From NCBI GenBank assembly GCA_020881915.1, contig JAJFPB010000004.1, positions 434,001 to 498,000 of the forward strand: 64,000 nucleotides of DNA, given 5' to 3'. Below are positions 43,444 to 54,697 of this stretch, one piece after another (positions within the stretch are counted from its first letter, which is position 1; each line of letters opens with the position of its first letter). The translations under genes were made by a program, and so were the position numbers. The DNA comes from Paramyrothecium sp. XJ0827. Its lineage: Eukaryota > Ascomycota > Sordariomycetes > Hypocreales > Stachybotryaceae. A model generated the notes under the pieces. The model was not told the DNA's origin, did not search any database, and was given only the letters and a program-made list of their open reading frames with translations.

Positions 43444-43761
43444 CTAGGTGATCAACATTTTCGCTACCGCTCCCACAGTTCCAACCAGACCGCCAATCAC
43501 AGCTCCAATCGCCTTGCCAACAGCTGAAACCCCGATATCTATTACGGCGCGCACTGCGACTCCGCCTGCCTCACCTGATGCCAAAGCAAACGCAGTCGTG
43601 GCCCTCGTGCTCACCGTGACGGTATAGACACCTTTATTCAGTGCATAGGCCATTGCCGAAGATGCCAGATCGACAGCAGCGCTTGTTACATCTAGGGCTT
43701 TCTGGATCGTTTGCCTCAGGTTAACGTGAGATTCTGGCCACCTTAGCTTGTCATACTGCAC
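43444..43761 (-). CDS. Hypothetical hydrophobic Ala/Val/Gly-rich protein (partial model)
   Basis: An open frame of 105 codons ends in a long Ala/Val/Gly/Ile segment (VRAVIDIGVSAVGKAIGAVIGGLVGTVGAVAKML). Just upstream, another frame encodes a signal-peptide-like stretch (ATFALMVAVGLYTAGDAKA near 43770-43830). A spliced secreted protein is therefore possible, but I could not find a splice pair that joins the two in phase. The segment is reminiscent in composition of the C-terminal part of the 33918-35240 protein. It may be a small membrane-active or secreted protein, a gene remnant, or chance. Confidence 0.3.
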   Translation of the reverse strand: MQYDKLRWPESHVNLRQTIQKALDVTSAAVDLASSAMAYALNKGVYTVTVSTRATTAFALASGEAGGVAVRAVIDIGVSAVGKAIGAVIGGLVGTVGAVAKMLIT

Positions 43762-45754
43762 GTTGCAGCCTTGGCGTCACCCGCTGTGTACAACCCGACG
43801 GCGACCATGAGAGCAAACGTAGCTGTCAGACCTCCAAGCCGTCATGCTCATTTGGTGGCGAATAGCATGACCTAAATGCCGTGCTACGAAATTTGGCTGC
43901 CGTTCTGAGCTCCGCATATACAGCGGCCAGCGGTGCCACATTTTATAATCAATCTCAAATCCTTGCTTCAGGCTACTGGAAAGGGCCTCGAACAATTCGG
44001 TAACGAAAGATTTGGCTTAATTGCCGTCCTTCTCAATACACTACATAATAATAACTAGTATGGGCACAATATCTTCTCGAATCTCTGGATATTTAGTGCT
44101 TTTGTGGATGCTTATTCGAGGATGATTTTCACCTCCTAGAGCTTCTCTGCTCCTTTGTGGAACTTGCCCGAATTCTAGGAAGTATATTTGCAAATATCGT
44201 GCAAAGTCTCGAACAACACGGGCTCCGTCAACGTTGTTGAGCACTCGAAACTTGGTCGTCCACTTTCATCAACCAATATCGAACGTGCACTCGTCGTATT
44301 GAACCAGGCTCCAACGGAAGTCTAGAGACTGCTTATCCCATCCCCATGAGTAGTCTACATGTCTAGTTGCCTTCGGTGGGCATCATGAGGTTGGATTCCA
44401 AGATCGAAGGGCCATGGAGTTCGTTGTTGACCGACCGCTAGCATCATATCATCAGACGTCTTCGCCAATACAACAAATGAAACGCAGCCGCTTGACAGCC
44501 TACCTGGTGCTGGGGCGCTCGAGAAGGAAGGCTGACCCAAAGTCGAACTGTGACCCGCCAAGGGCGCGGATACCATCGTGGACGTCTAGACATTCATATG
44601 CGCTGGACGCGCATGCAAATTCGTCTTCTCATGGATCCCCGACACTCGCCTCAGGGCATTGCGCTGAAGGATAATCAGCCAAATTTAAACTTTATTTCTT
44701 CAACAAAATTTCGACTCTCTCATATTCTCGATCTTCGCAAATGACAAGGACCCAGGTTTCCGGCACGGCATTGCTATCAACTCAGGGGGAAGGATGAGAC
44801 CGAAGGATCTATAACAACCTGTTCTTTCTGGCCTTACGAACCCTTGCTGATTACAGCTCTACTATTGTTCAAGAAAGAGCTATGAAATCTCTAGAATATC
44901 ACTGAATATGCGGCATTTAAGAAATGGGAACACGGGAGGCTCTTGCGCGTTTTGATCCTTACATGACAAGCATGCCTCGCTGCGTTTGTACTTTCCTCCA
45001 CCTATGTGTTTTTGAAGTCGAAGCAACATGAGAAAACAGACATCCCAGAGTACCATACACGGGTATGCGCTGCAAGCTCCAGCAGCTCAGCAGCTTGATG
45101 CGCTTCCGCTCCTAGAGAACCGTAGAAAGATGCGGATACTTCCATGAAAATAAGAAATTGAGGGGCGTTAGGCAACTTGTGCTTCGGCATGCAACGAACA
45201 AGATTGATGGTGCTTCGGATTTGTAGTATCGCACACTAAAGATTGCGGCCTTTCGGACGCATATTTGGCCTATGGTCTGGTGTTTTGTGCAGCTACTGTT
45301 GCGATTGAGTCGTGTGTCTGCTCAAGACTTTCTCGCTGCGGCTATATAAGATCACCCTCATTGCGTGACGATAACTTCAAGTAGCTTAGAGATATGGAAG
45401 GAAGAACAAACGAAGTTACAATCTGAGCTGGCTTTGCATCATGAAGCTTCTCATCAACAAGTACTGAGGTGTAAATTGCCCAGTTCTCGCCCCAAACGAA
45501 GGCCCTACATCAAAGTAAATTCTCTCACCAAAACTTGGAGCTCAATAGTTCAACGGCCTCTGGACATGAAAAACTGTTTTATCATCATATAAAACTATTC
45601 TATATTATTGTCCACCCTTCCCACACCAAGCCATTTGTCGACGGCGTTGATGCGAAAAGAAGAGACCCAACCATCCGTCTTTAAGGCATAAAATCATTAC
45701 TTTTCTTTTTTTCTTCTTTCCTCGTTATCATTCATCATGACCCATTATCTCCGC
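43762..45754. other. Intergenic region
   Basis: Apart from the possible 5' exon near 43770-43995, no coding signal was recognised in about 2 kb. Confidence 0.45.
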
Positions 45755-46261
45755 CTAGCAAGCCAACACAAAGAAACCGCTCTCAAAGTTCTCAAGGAAA
45801 GCGACGCTGGCATGGGCGCCGGGTGTCTTGAGGGAAAGCTGGAACTCCAGAGTAACGCTGGAGCCGCAAGGGAAAGTGCCAATCGGCCAGCTGTGGATGT
45901 CGTCAAATTCGCCGTCGACCAGAGGGAAGTTCTGCACGGTGCCAATCTTGGTCTTGTTGGTGGCGCTCTTGCGCTGGTACACGGTCAAGGCGGTGTTCCC
46001 AACAGCAGTGACAGGGAAGCCGCGCTCAAAGTTGCCGTAAAGTGTACAAGTCGTACCGCCATTGGTAGGGAGCCACTGGAGAATCTGGTTCTCATAGTAG
46101 GGAGGGTCGTTGGGGAAGTCGGAAGAGGGAATGGAGGCGGCGGCGTAGAAGCCAGGGTCTGAGACAGTGGGGTACAGCTCGCACTGCTGTCGGGAGACAG
46201 GCTGGCTGGGAAGGGCAAGCGCAGTGGCGCACAGGGCCAGGATGCAAGTAGACTTGAACAT
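45755..46261 (-). CDS. Small secreted protein (four mature cysteines)
   Basis: A single exon encodes 168 aa from ATG 46261, which opens into a signal peptide (MFKSTCILALCATALALPS). The frame extends to 46345, but the added residues are low-complexity leader. The mature part has four cysteines (QQCELY, TTCTLY, FPCGSS and the C-terminal Cys) and a beta-rich look (TALTVYQRKSATNKT). No domain was recognised. A TATA element at 46369-46376 lies about 110 bp upstream, which supports this start. Confidence 0.7.
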   Translation of the reverse strand: MFKSTCILALCATALALPSQPVSRQQCELYPTVSDPGFYAAASIPSSDFPNDPPYYENQILQWLPTNGGTTCTLYGNFERGFPVTAVGNTALTVYQRKSATNKTKIGTVQNFPLVDGEFDDIHSWPIGTFPCGSSVTLEFQLSLKTPGAHASVAFLENFESGFFVLAC

Positions 46262-46368
46262 GTTGATTGATGATGTGGGAGAGGGATTTGGACTGATTGT
46301 GAGATGTAGAAGTGAGATGATGGAAGCGATGATGGTTCTTAACAAGAAGTAGAAGGCGAGTCTAGCAG

Positions 46369-46376
46369 CTTTTATA
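46369..46376 (-). promoter_or_regulatory. TATA box of the small secreted protein gene
   Basis: TATAAAAG on the minus strand, about 110 bp upstream of the ATG at 46261. Confidence 0.55.
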
Positions 46377-49345
46377 CCTGAGTTCTCTATGGCGACGACT
46401 TGCGAGTGTGCCGGCTATAAAGAGTATTCTTAGATCAGCTTGCATGTTGCAGATCGGATGGCTTGGGTAGTTCCAGGAACAAGCCGTCCACAACGTGGTG
46501 GCTGCTCGGGTCGGTGGATTCAAGACCGATCCATGAGCCTGGATTGTCATATTCTGGCACCGAGAGAGACGGTATTGAACGGGTCAAAAACCCTTACATG
46601 CAGAAGGATGCAACCCGAACGAGCGGTGTGGACGGTTTCTCGTACCCAGATTCGCCGAGACTTGCCATGACGGCGATGCTCGAGGCAGCGCTAGGCTGAA
46701 GAGCTGTTGAGAAGCGGTTGGGGAGCTGAGAGCAAGATTTCCGCATATCGACAAGGTCGGCTCGCCTGAACGGGAAGCCAAGACCGCGGGCTTGCAGATG
46801 ACCGGTCACGGCTTTCGTGTGGCTGTTGGAGAGACGCCGGTTCAGCAACTACCGCCATGTCTTATCGACGACTTGCAGAGCGCCTCATGGTGGGACACTC
46901 GCTCAGTCACCAATCGGTCGGCCTTGCAAAAACTTTTCAAGGGCCTCATCCACCGAGCCACACCACCTCGGCGGGAACGTCCGGAAGCGCCCGAACTGCA
47001 TGGGCTGGAAGGGAGGGAATCTTGGTTCGGTGGGGCGAAGGAAGGCCCGGACCCTGGCCCTGGACCGGGGCCAGATTGGCCGGGGAAGCCAGCCGAGCGT
47101 TCGTTCACGGTTTACGCCATGCAGGCGGACGTTGCTGGGCCCAACGGCGCAGAACGTGGGACCATTGGGCCCTGCAACCGCCTGTTTTGGGTTCCGACTG
47201 CAGCTATCATGTGAGAGTGGAATCGTCTCGAGCTTGGCTGCAGCAGAGGAGTCGTATTCACCCTGGCCACCGAAGATACCGATGCGGCTGTGTGAGTTCG
47301 GATGGATTGATGAGCGACATAATATTGTGGATATTCCTGACCACAAGGATCACTTCCAGAACCACTTGTGGAGGGGCTTCAAAAATCTTCACGATTCACA
47401 GCTCTGCAAAGCAGCACGAGGCCGCCGGGAGTTGCCGGGCTCTCGGGCAATGATGAGCCGGCCACAACACGCACGGGCAAACGGATCGGGGCCTTGCCGT
47501 GGCCATGTCACGTCCCTCCCGGTATTGTCCTATCAGGGTATTATGCAGTCGTCCCTGAAGAGCAGACGCCACACGAGAGCCTGTCATGCAGGTGCCATCA
47601 AACCTCCTATCTCAAGTACAGCCTGCAAGGGTCACACCGTGCACACTGGCACAGGATTGCTCAGCCGGGAGCGGCAGGCATGCATGTCTGGTGGCGGCGT
47701 GTGCCTCCTCATCTATCGAGCTAGAATTACACTTCTGCCGCTGAGTTGTTCCGCATGCGATACAATCGCGATCTGCGATGGTCACAGATCTCGCATCTCA
47801 ACACCGAGCTTTATTTCTGCTGCTGAGAGAGGGGTTCTCTGCGAATGATGTGCGGGAGCCACAATTGATGCGCCTGCAGGACGGATACAGCACAGACCGG
47901 TCTGGTCCAAGAGCTGATCGAGCGGTGATCCTAGTCAGACAGTTCGCGCTAGCTTTTAGCTCTTGAACGTGGTTATCCCTGCTTGCTCTGCTACTGAACC
48001 TGTGGCCCAAATGCCCATTAGCCAAGCGTCCCATCCAAGACGTCAAGCTTACCAGGTGGTCCGGTGGAAGTTGGCATGGCATGTAAGCGCTAGGGCTGCG
48101 AAACGGTAAGATTACAGCACGAGGAGCGTCTGAGACGGTCGGTTGGTTCAGGGTAAGTCGGCCGGAAGTGATCGTCGAGCTGAACCAAGGCTTGGAATCG
48201 ATTGGTGATCTAAATCGCGTGGATGTGAGGTAAACCAGGGGCTCTTCCAAGACATCTCGAATGATTTAAAGTGTCGTGGATTTCAGTCAATTTCCGGAAC
48301 ACGGCAAATCCGCGACATTGGAAGCCCATTCCCGAATCCACCAGCTACCGTTGGCCACGAGCCAGGTGAATTGTGGGACTTCAGGGACCGGGTCATTGTT
48401 TTCGGACTCGTTGCATTCCAGAGCTGTCTCGGGCTGCCATATTTCCCAATACCTGCCACGAAGCGTGTGGGCCCGCTGTGCCTGTCTCAATTAAAGTTGC
48501 TGCCTATTGTCTTATTGAGTTTCCCTGATTACTTTCCTTCGACGAGTTAACGATGCAAAAGCCCTTTGGGGGTTTTCGACTAATTAATTCGGCATGCCAG
48601 CGAGGCCAAACGCGGTCGGCAGGTAAGATGAGCCAGGGAGAGACGAGACGTTTGCAAAGGAATCCTCTATATCACGAAAAACTTTAAAAAAGTTCCGACT
48701 GTTTTAACGTGCACTAGGAGACTAGTAGGCTCTAGTGGTGAGAGGAATAGCTGCTTTCGGGCGTTACGAGTCGGGTGAACAACCACAGGCGCACGTTATT
48801 GAGACTCCACGGTGGAGCCACAGGACCGAGGCAGATAGGGGTAGTATAGAGCTACTATAGACGTCGGCCTGGTCTGTTTATATCGGTCCTGGTTACGCAC
48901 CGGCAGAGGAGCATGGTGAAGTCCTCTGGAAACAGTATAGAACTAGAGTCGCGATATGACTTGAAACAGGAGGCGCCAATCATTAAACTGATAGTCTTGA
49001 CTTGGTAGATTGGTAGAAGATCAGCGGTTTCCAAAAACTTTCGAAAGACCTGGGGTAACCGGACGTATGGCGCCCTTAACCTTGGCCAACATTGACAAAT
49101 GTGGTTAATTTCTTGCTTCTTCTGTGGGTCCACTTCGCGCTGTTGTCGCTAGAATCCCGTTCCCGCCGTGTTGTGATTCTGCTTGTCTCAGTCCGGCCTT
49201 CCTTGATGAATCATGATCAACCCTACACCGCCAGGAATGGGTGCAATGGACGTGAGGTACAAAACTCCACCAAAGCCCTTTCCGGGGATGAAGCATGCCC
49301 TTGGAGCCGACAAGCCTCTCCTCCTTCAGTCCGTCACCGTGCACC
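46377..49345. other. Long gene-poor region
   Basis: About 3 kb without a recognisable gene. Between 46.8 and 47.85 kb the DNA is GC-rich and open frames are long in several frames on both strands (up to 343 codons, 46817-47848). Their products are rich in Arg, Cys, Ser and His, share no domain and overlap each other, so they look non-coding. Confidence 0.5.
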
Positions 49346-51330
49346 ATGGCTCGAACATTCTTGCCAGCTTTGCTGGCCGTTTTGGCGCAGCCTTTTACTG
49401 CTGTAGCCGTCTTGGAACATGGTTTGATGGGTCATGGCACTGCACCGACCAAGGAGTTCGATTTTGAGATCAGCTTCGGCGAGGCCAACCCTGCAGGTAT
49501 TCCCAGGGAGATGTTCTTGGTCAACGGCCAGTTCCCTGGACCTGTCGTAGAGGTTGAGCAAGATGATTGGGTGGTAATCCGGGTACAGAACAATTCGCCC
49601 GAGAACGTCACCATTCACTTCCATGGTATGAGACAAGCTCTGGCCGCGCAGGCTATCAAATACAAGCTTACCTGGTGACAAGGCATTGAGATGCGCGACA
49701 CTCCATGGTCTGATGGCGTACCTGGTGTCACGCAATGGCCAATTCCGCCTTCAGGCAACTATGTCTACGAGTTCCAAGCTAGGCAGCATGGCAGCTTCTG
49801 GTACCATGCGCATTACCGAGGCCAAATCGAGGATGGACTTACTGGCGCGGTGGTGATTCACCCTCGAGATGACCTCCCGAGACCATTTGGCCTGATCTCC
49901 AACGACAGCAAAGTTGTAGCTGCTATGAAGCTGGCTGAACGTAACGTCCGGCCTCTCCTCATCTCGGACTGGACGCACTTGAACTCTGCCGACAAGTGGG
50001 ACATCACCGTTGCCTCAAACGTCGAAGTGTCCTGCTACGATGCCATCATCATTAACGGTAAGGGCAGGGTTGAGTGTTTGACAGAGGATCAGATCAGGAA
50101 CGCCACCGGCCAGATCCAGCGGAACAACTTGAATCTCGTCCCTGGATCATCCATTTCGGACAAGGGGTATGATTCCTTTTGAAATCAGAAAGCAGCCGAA
50201 TATTTTGCTAATTCTTTCTGTCAAACCATAGCTGCCTGCCCGCAAACGTCATGGGAAAACTGGGTGGCCCTCGCGTGCCCATCTTCACCGAGAACATCCC
50301 CAAGGGTATTTTTGAAGGCTGCAACCCAACCACCGGCTTCACGGAAGTTATTACTCCACCGGCCTCTGCGGATCCTGCGGAGCGTTGGGTGGCTATGGAT
50401 ATCATAGCCGCGACCAACTTCATGAGGGCCGCCGTCTCCATCGACGAGCACGATATGTGGGTCTACGCTATGGACGGGTCCTACGTTCGGCCACAGAAGG
50501 TTCAAGCTGCTGTTATTGCAAGTGGCTACCGCTACTCTGTGCTTGTCAAGGCCAGCCGTGTGGGAAACTTCAAGATCCGTGTCAATTCAATGAGTGTGCC
50601 ACAGATGATGACGGGTCATGCTATACTCTCTGTGGATGGTCCAGGCAAGGACACTGCTTACGAGTCAAAGCCATTCATTGACATTGTTGGCAAGCCAGCA
50701 GCACCGGGCGTCCGTTACTTTAACGAGACCATTGCCTCGGGTTTCCCGATGAGGCCAATCCCTCAGTCCGCTGACGCTCTCCACATTCTCACCATGAACG
50801 GAGATGGCGCAACCTATCTGTGGGTGCTGAACAGCACACGTCTCATGCCCGGAGACTTTGAGGATTCCTTGCCCGTCCTGTTGAACCCCATTGCGGACGC
50901 CAACAACAATGTAACCATCACCACCCGTAACAACACCTGGGTTGATATTGTCATCCAGTCCGCCAAGTACCCGTTCCCGCCGCACCCCATCCACAAGCAC
51001 GGCAACAAGATGTTTCAAATCGGAGCTGGCTCGGGAGTCTTCAACTGGTCATCAGTCGATGAGGCAATCAAGGAGAAGCCTCAATACTTCAACCTCATCA
51101 ATCCGCCGGCCCGTGACACTTTCGAGTCGCCCCAAGCCCGTGAAGACGTAGCATGGTTGGCCTTGCGATATCGCGTTACCAACCCAGGTGCCTGGATGCT
51201 GCACTGCCACATCACCAACCACATGCTGGGCGGCATGTCGGTCATTATCCAAGACGGAATTGACACTTGGCCAGAGGTGCCAGCTGAGTATCGGACATCC
51301 AAGTTTGGTGCCGTGGAAGGTGGACGTTGA
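49346..51330 (+). CDS. Secreted multicopper oxidase (laccase-like)
   Basis: Three exons (49346-49625, 49683-50166, 50232-51330; introns of 57 and 65 bp) encode 620 aa. It has a signal peptide (MARTFLPALLAVLAQPFTAVAV) and three cupredoxin domains. All four copper-ligand blocks are visible: HFHG (split by the first intron), WYHAHY, HPIHKHG and HCHITNH. The residue near the type 1 copper axial position after HCHITNH reads as methionine (HMLGGM). Many N-glycosylation sequons are present. Such enzymes oxidise phenols, and fungal cell-wall forms polymerise conidial pigments. Neighbours are an MFS exporter, an FGE-like protein and HPPD, so a role in pigment made from aromatic precursors is plausible but unproven. 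Confidence 0.93.
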
Positions 51331-52199
51331 ACGGCTTTGGCTGTTGAAGTATTGTGCGGTGTCACAAAGCGAGGCTGTTAGGTTATCTTCTTGTGATATA
51401 TTAATGTTTGAGTGTGCCTCAAATGGCTGGAATATCTAGTCCTAGTAGTAATATGGCAACATTGTCTTGTTTTGTACCATCGATCGGCTGTGGGGCTGTA
51501 GATTGTGTCTCTTATGTGAGACTGTGATGCGCGACCCTCCCCGTGCTTTGAGATTTGTCGCTTGCTTACTATGCGCTAGTTGATCAATGAGGTGACAATA
51601 CTAACAAATGCTTCACGTTGTGTAGTCCCAACCGTTTTATAATACTTTGTACAGGCGTAGAAAAAGCATCCTTCTTCAAGCAAGGCCCCCGAGAAGGCTA
51701 CGGTCAAAAAGCTTTGGTTTGTATTCAACACCAAAATTGATTAGATCAGTGTCTAAATACTGTCAAATCTCTTGAGGCTGATGAGTATTGGTTTTCAACC
51801 TCAACAGAGTCCTCACACTGAGGCTGTCTCTGTTCTTGTAGTAATTCCTCAAAGAATGTAATTAAGTTAACCTCCGACATGAATTCTGACGTCCTTCATA
51901 TGCTGAAGACCATCGGTAATACTAAAATGATAGGCAAAAAATCTCCAGACCCAAAGGTCGTTGCACCGATAGGCCCAACATGCATTTCCACCCTTGCACT
52001 GAATCCAATTGTCTTTCATACAAAAGCAGACGTTGTACAACTGCGTTTAAAACCAAAGCCCATTAATGTACAAATCCTGTCCCCTGCGTCCGTAAATAAC
52101 CGTGTATAATGCTATTTCAATGTATATGCTGATCGCATTTTCAAACACCAAACAGAAACCAGGATCCTTTGAACTGGTTTGTCCAAACACAGCGGCGAA
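51331..52199. other. Convergent intergenic region
   Basis: 3' flanks of the oxidase and MFS genes. No coding signal was recognised. Confidence 0.5.
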
Positions 52200-53908
52200 T
52201 TAACTTTTTCCCATTTCTCGGATAACCTTGCTTCGTTCCCGTATCTTGTGACCGTAGCGCCAAAATGCAAATGGAATTGGGATCATCATGACCAGCATGG
52301 CGCCGCACACGGTTCCAGCTATTTGCGGTGACATGGAAGTGTACATTTTTGTTGCTGCCAATGGCAGCGCGGCTCCGAAGATGCTTCTGATAACCGCGTT
52401 GCTCGCAAGAGCACTAGCAGCATATATGCCGTATGCCCGGCCCAAGTAGCTACTTGAGTAGATGAAGCTGAGGGTGTTTCCAGCACCGAAAGGGATACCG
52501 AATAGTATTGGTACAATCCAATGGATGCTTTTAGGTAGACAGGTCCAGGCGAACCCGAACTGCCCAATTGGACTCAGCAATGAACCAATCGCCATGACGA
52601 GAGCCACTGCTTCGGGAGACGGTCTACCAGTGACAGGGTCACAAGGCCGTGCATTGACCATTCGCCGTATGAAAGGCTCGGCAACGATAGGCATTAAGAT
52701 GCCCAATCCGATACCAAGATACGACATGCCGGATAGCGTTGGGCCCCAGCCACGTTGCTTGGCAAACACGACGGGATAGGCAACGAAGCAAAGATATAGT
52801 ATGCCGTAGACGATTGCATTCCTATCGATTTGTTAATGCCGCTGTGATGAGCATGAAGGGATCATGAGCAGGGAGACGTTGGAGACAGGAATCACCGTAC
52901 CAAACATTTATGAACCAAACCATAGGTTCAGTGAAAAACAGAACAATCGGGCGGCAAAGGTTGCCCTTGATTGAGCCAAAGGCCGCTACATCACGGTCAT
53001 ACTGGCACCACCATCGATCGTCTTTGGTTTCTCTGCGCAGCTGTGCTACTTTCCGCCGCAGGATCTCCGGGGCATATGTCTCCTTCACGGTAGACATCAT
53101 CAAGATTCCCACACCGCCCAAGATTATGATTATCCAATTGGTCCATCGTCGACCTAGATACTCAAACACGACACCACCAATCAAGGGACCAAGTACCGGT
53201 CCACTGAATGGCCCCAGGCTGTACAATGACATTCCCAGAGCAAGTTGGTCGGGCTTCGACACGTCAACAATGCTTCCAGGGCCGTTGGACACCATGGCGG
53301 CGGCAAATATGCCACTTTGAATCGCTGTCAATACCCACAAGGGTCATTATTGTTATGGAAGATGGCACTTACCCACAGAATCGCGATGCGATAATTGCGC
53401 TGAGAGAATGGGCCAGGCCGCATGGAATGACCAGAAGTGTCCAGATACACAGAGATACAAGGTAAACAATGCGACGACCATAGATCTCGCTAATTGGAGC
53501 GCTGAAGAGGCTGCCAAAGGCAAGGCCTACAAGATACGTCGTCATTCCCATAGTCGCATCCAGCGACGAGGCTCGAAACTCCATCTCCAGGCCGGAAACG
53601 CAGCTCATGTAGCTGGTGCTATAAAGAACAACGATCCATGCTGAGAAGGCGACCGTTCCCATGACCCAGCCACGGTATAAGGGGGACCAATTCTGGGGAT
53701 TTTCCGGGTCATTTTTATCGAGAGTAACCTCGAACACCGGCTCTCGCACCACTATAGTATGTACCACGGCATCAACCTTGTAATCCTCATGGCCATCAAG
53801 AGACTGTACCGCTGTCGAGATGCCACCTGCAACCGTGGAACTGTCGTCGCAGTGGACGAACATGGGGGAGGGAGGGGGCAGGGAGCTGGACGGGGGCATT
53901 GCCGACAT
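52200..53908 (-). CDS. DHA1-type MFS multidrug transporter
   Basis: Three exons (53908-53377, 53324-52901, 52821-52200; introns of 52 and 79 bp) encode 525 aa. The entry block DKNDPENPQNWS and the following 12 hydrophobic segments are typical of DHA1 (FLR1/polyamine-type) exporters. SEIYGRRIVYLVSL is MFS motif A, and NGPGSIVDV with GPVLGPLIGG are the motif C-like antiporter region. The first donor is GTGGGT, because only this one keeps phase with exon 2. The start at 53908 was taken as the first ATG ahead of the hydrophilic leader; one at 53899 is equally possible. It is a plasma-membrane efflux pump with unknown substrate. Confidence 0.87.
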
Positions 53909-54697
53909 ATGTGGTCGCAGTAGAAGTGCGACAGGCAGCTGCAAAACTGCAGGGACAGAAAGGAAGGGATTGTAGTGCAGCGTACCTTTTATCGTAATCA
54001 ACAAAAAGGCCCCATACTCGACGGGCATACCTCCCTTGGAAGCCTCGGCTTCCTCTATGGGTCATGTCGTCGTCTAAGATCGGCGATAGACGGTTACAAC
54101 CCGCAATTCCGATGCCGACGACGGCGTTTACGATCCTTGAATTTGATTGGACAATTCGATTTAGTTCCTGGATCATGTGGCCTGCAATCTTGTGTCTCAC
54201 TTTCATGTGAGACATATTTTCTTCATGATTCAGGCCTGGCAACGCCCGGGCATTGCTGCGTGAACCCGATTTACTCCATGATCGATGATGCATATTGCTC
54301 AGCAACGGACGAAAAGCACGCGGCAGGCTCGGAACCTACGGGCGAGAAATGGCTGATTCCATCGCCATAGGGCGGTGGGGCTCAACATTCTCGCATTTGA
54401 AAAATCTGACCTCGTATCTACGATTGAGCGCGTCCAGCGCGACGAATGGCTTTTTGGCTACATACCACACGTTGGCGCTGTTCCAAAAGCGGCCATATAA
54501 GGGAAAGGCCTCAAAAGCGAATTTGAAACCCAATTAGTAATTTGTTCTATAGAAAGAGACTACTGAGGTTAGAAAAGTTCCTCTCGACTTTCCTCCCGGG
54601 TTACCAGGCTCCTCACTCCCCCAACCACTCCTCCCGCCGTCCGCAAGAGCCGACGCCAAGCATTGCTTGATACAAAGCTGTCAGACAATTACGACAT
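53909..54697. other. Intergenic region
   Basis: Upstream of the MFS gene and downstream of the FGE-like gene. No gene was recognised. Confidence 0.5.

Noticed and set aside
46817..47848. 343-codon open frame on the plus strand
   Set aside because: Long frames occur at the same place in other plus-strand frames and on the minus strand. The product is rich in Arg, Cys, Ser and His, with no signal, domain or splice-supported extension. Low stop frequency in GC-rich DNA explains it.
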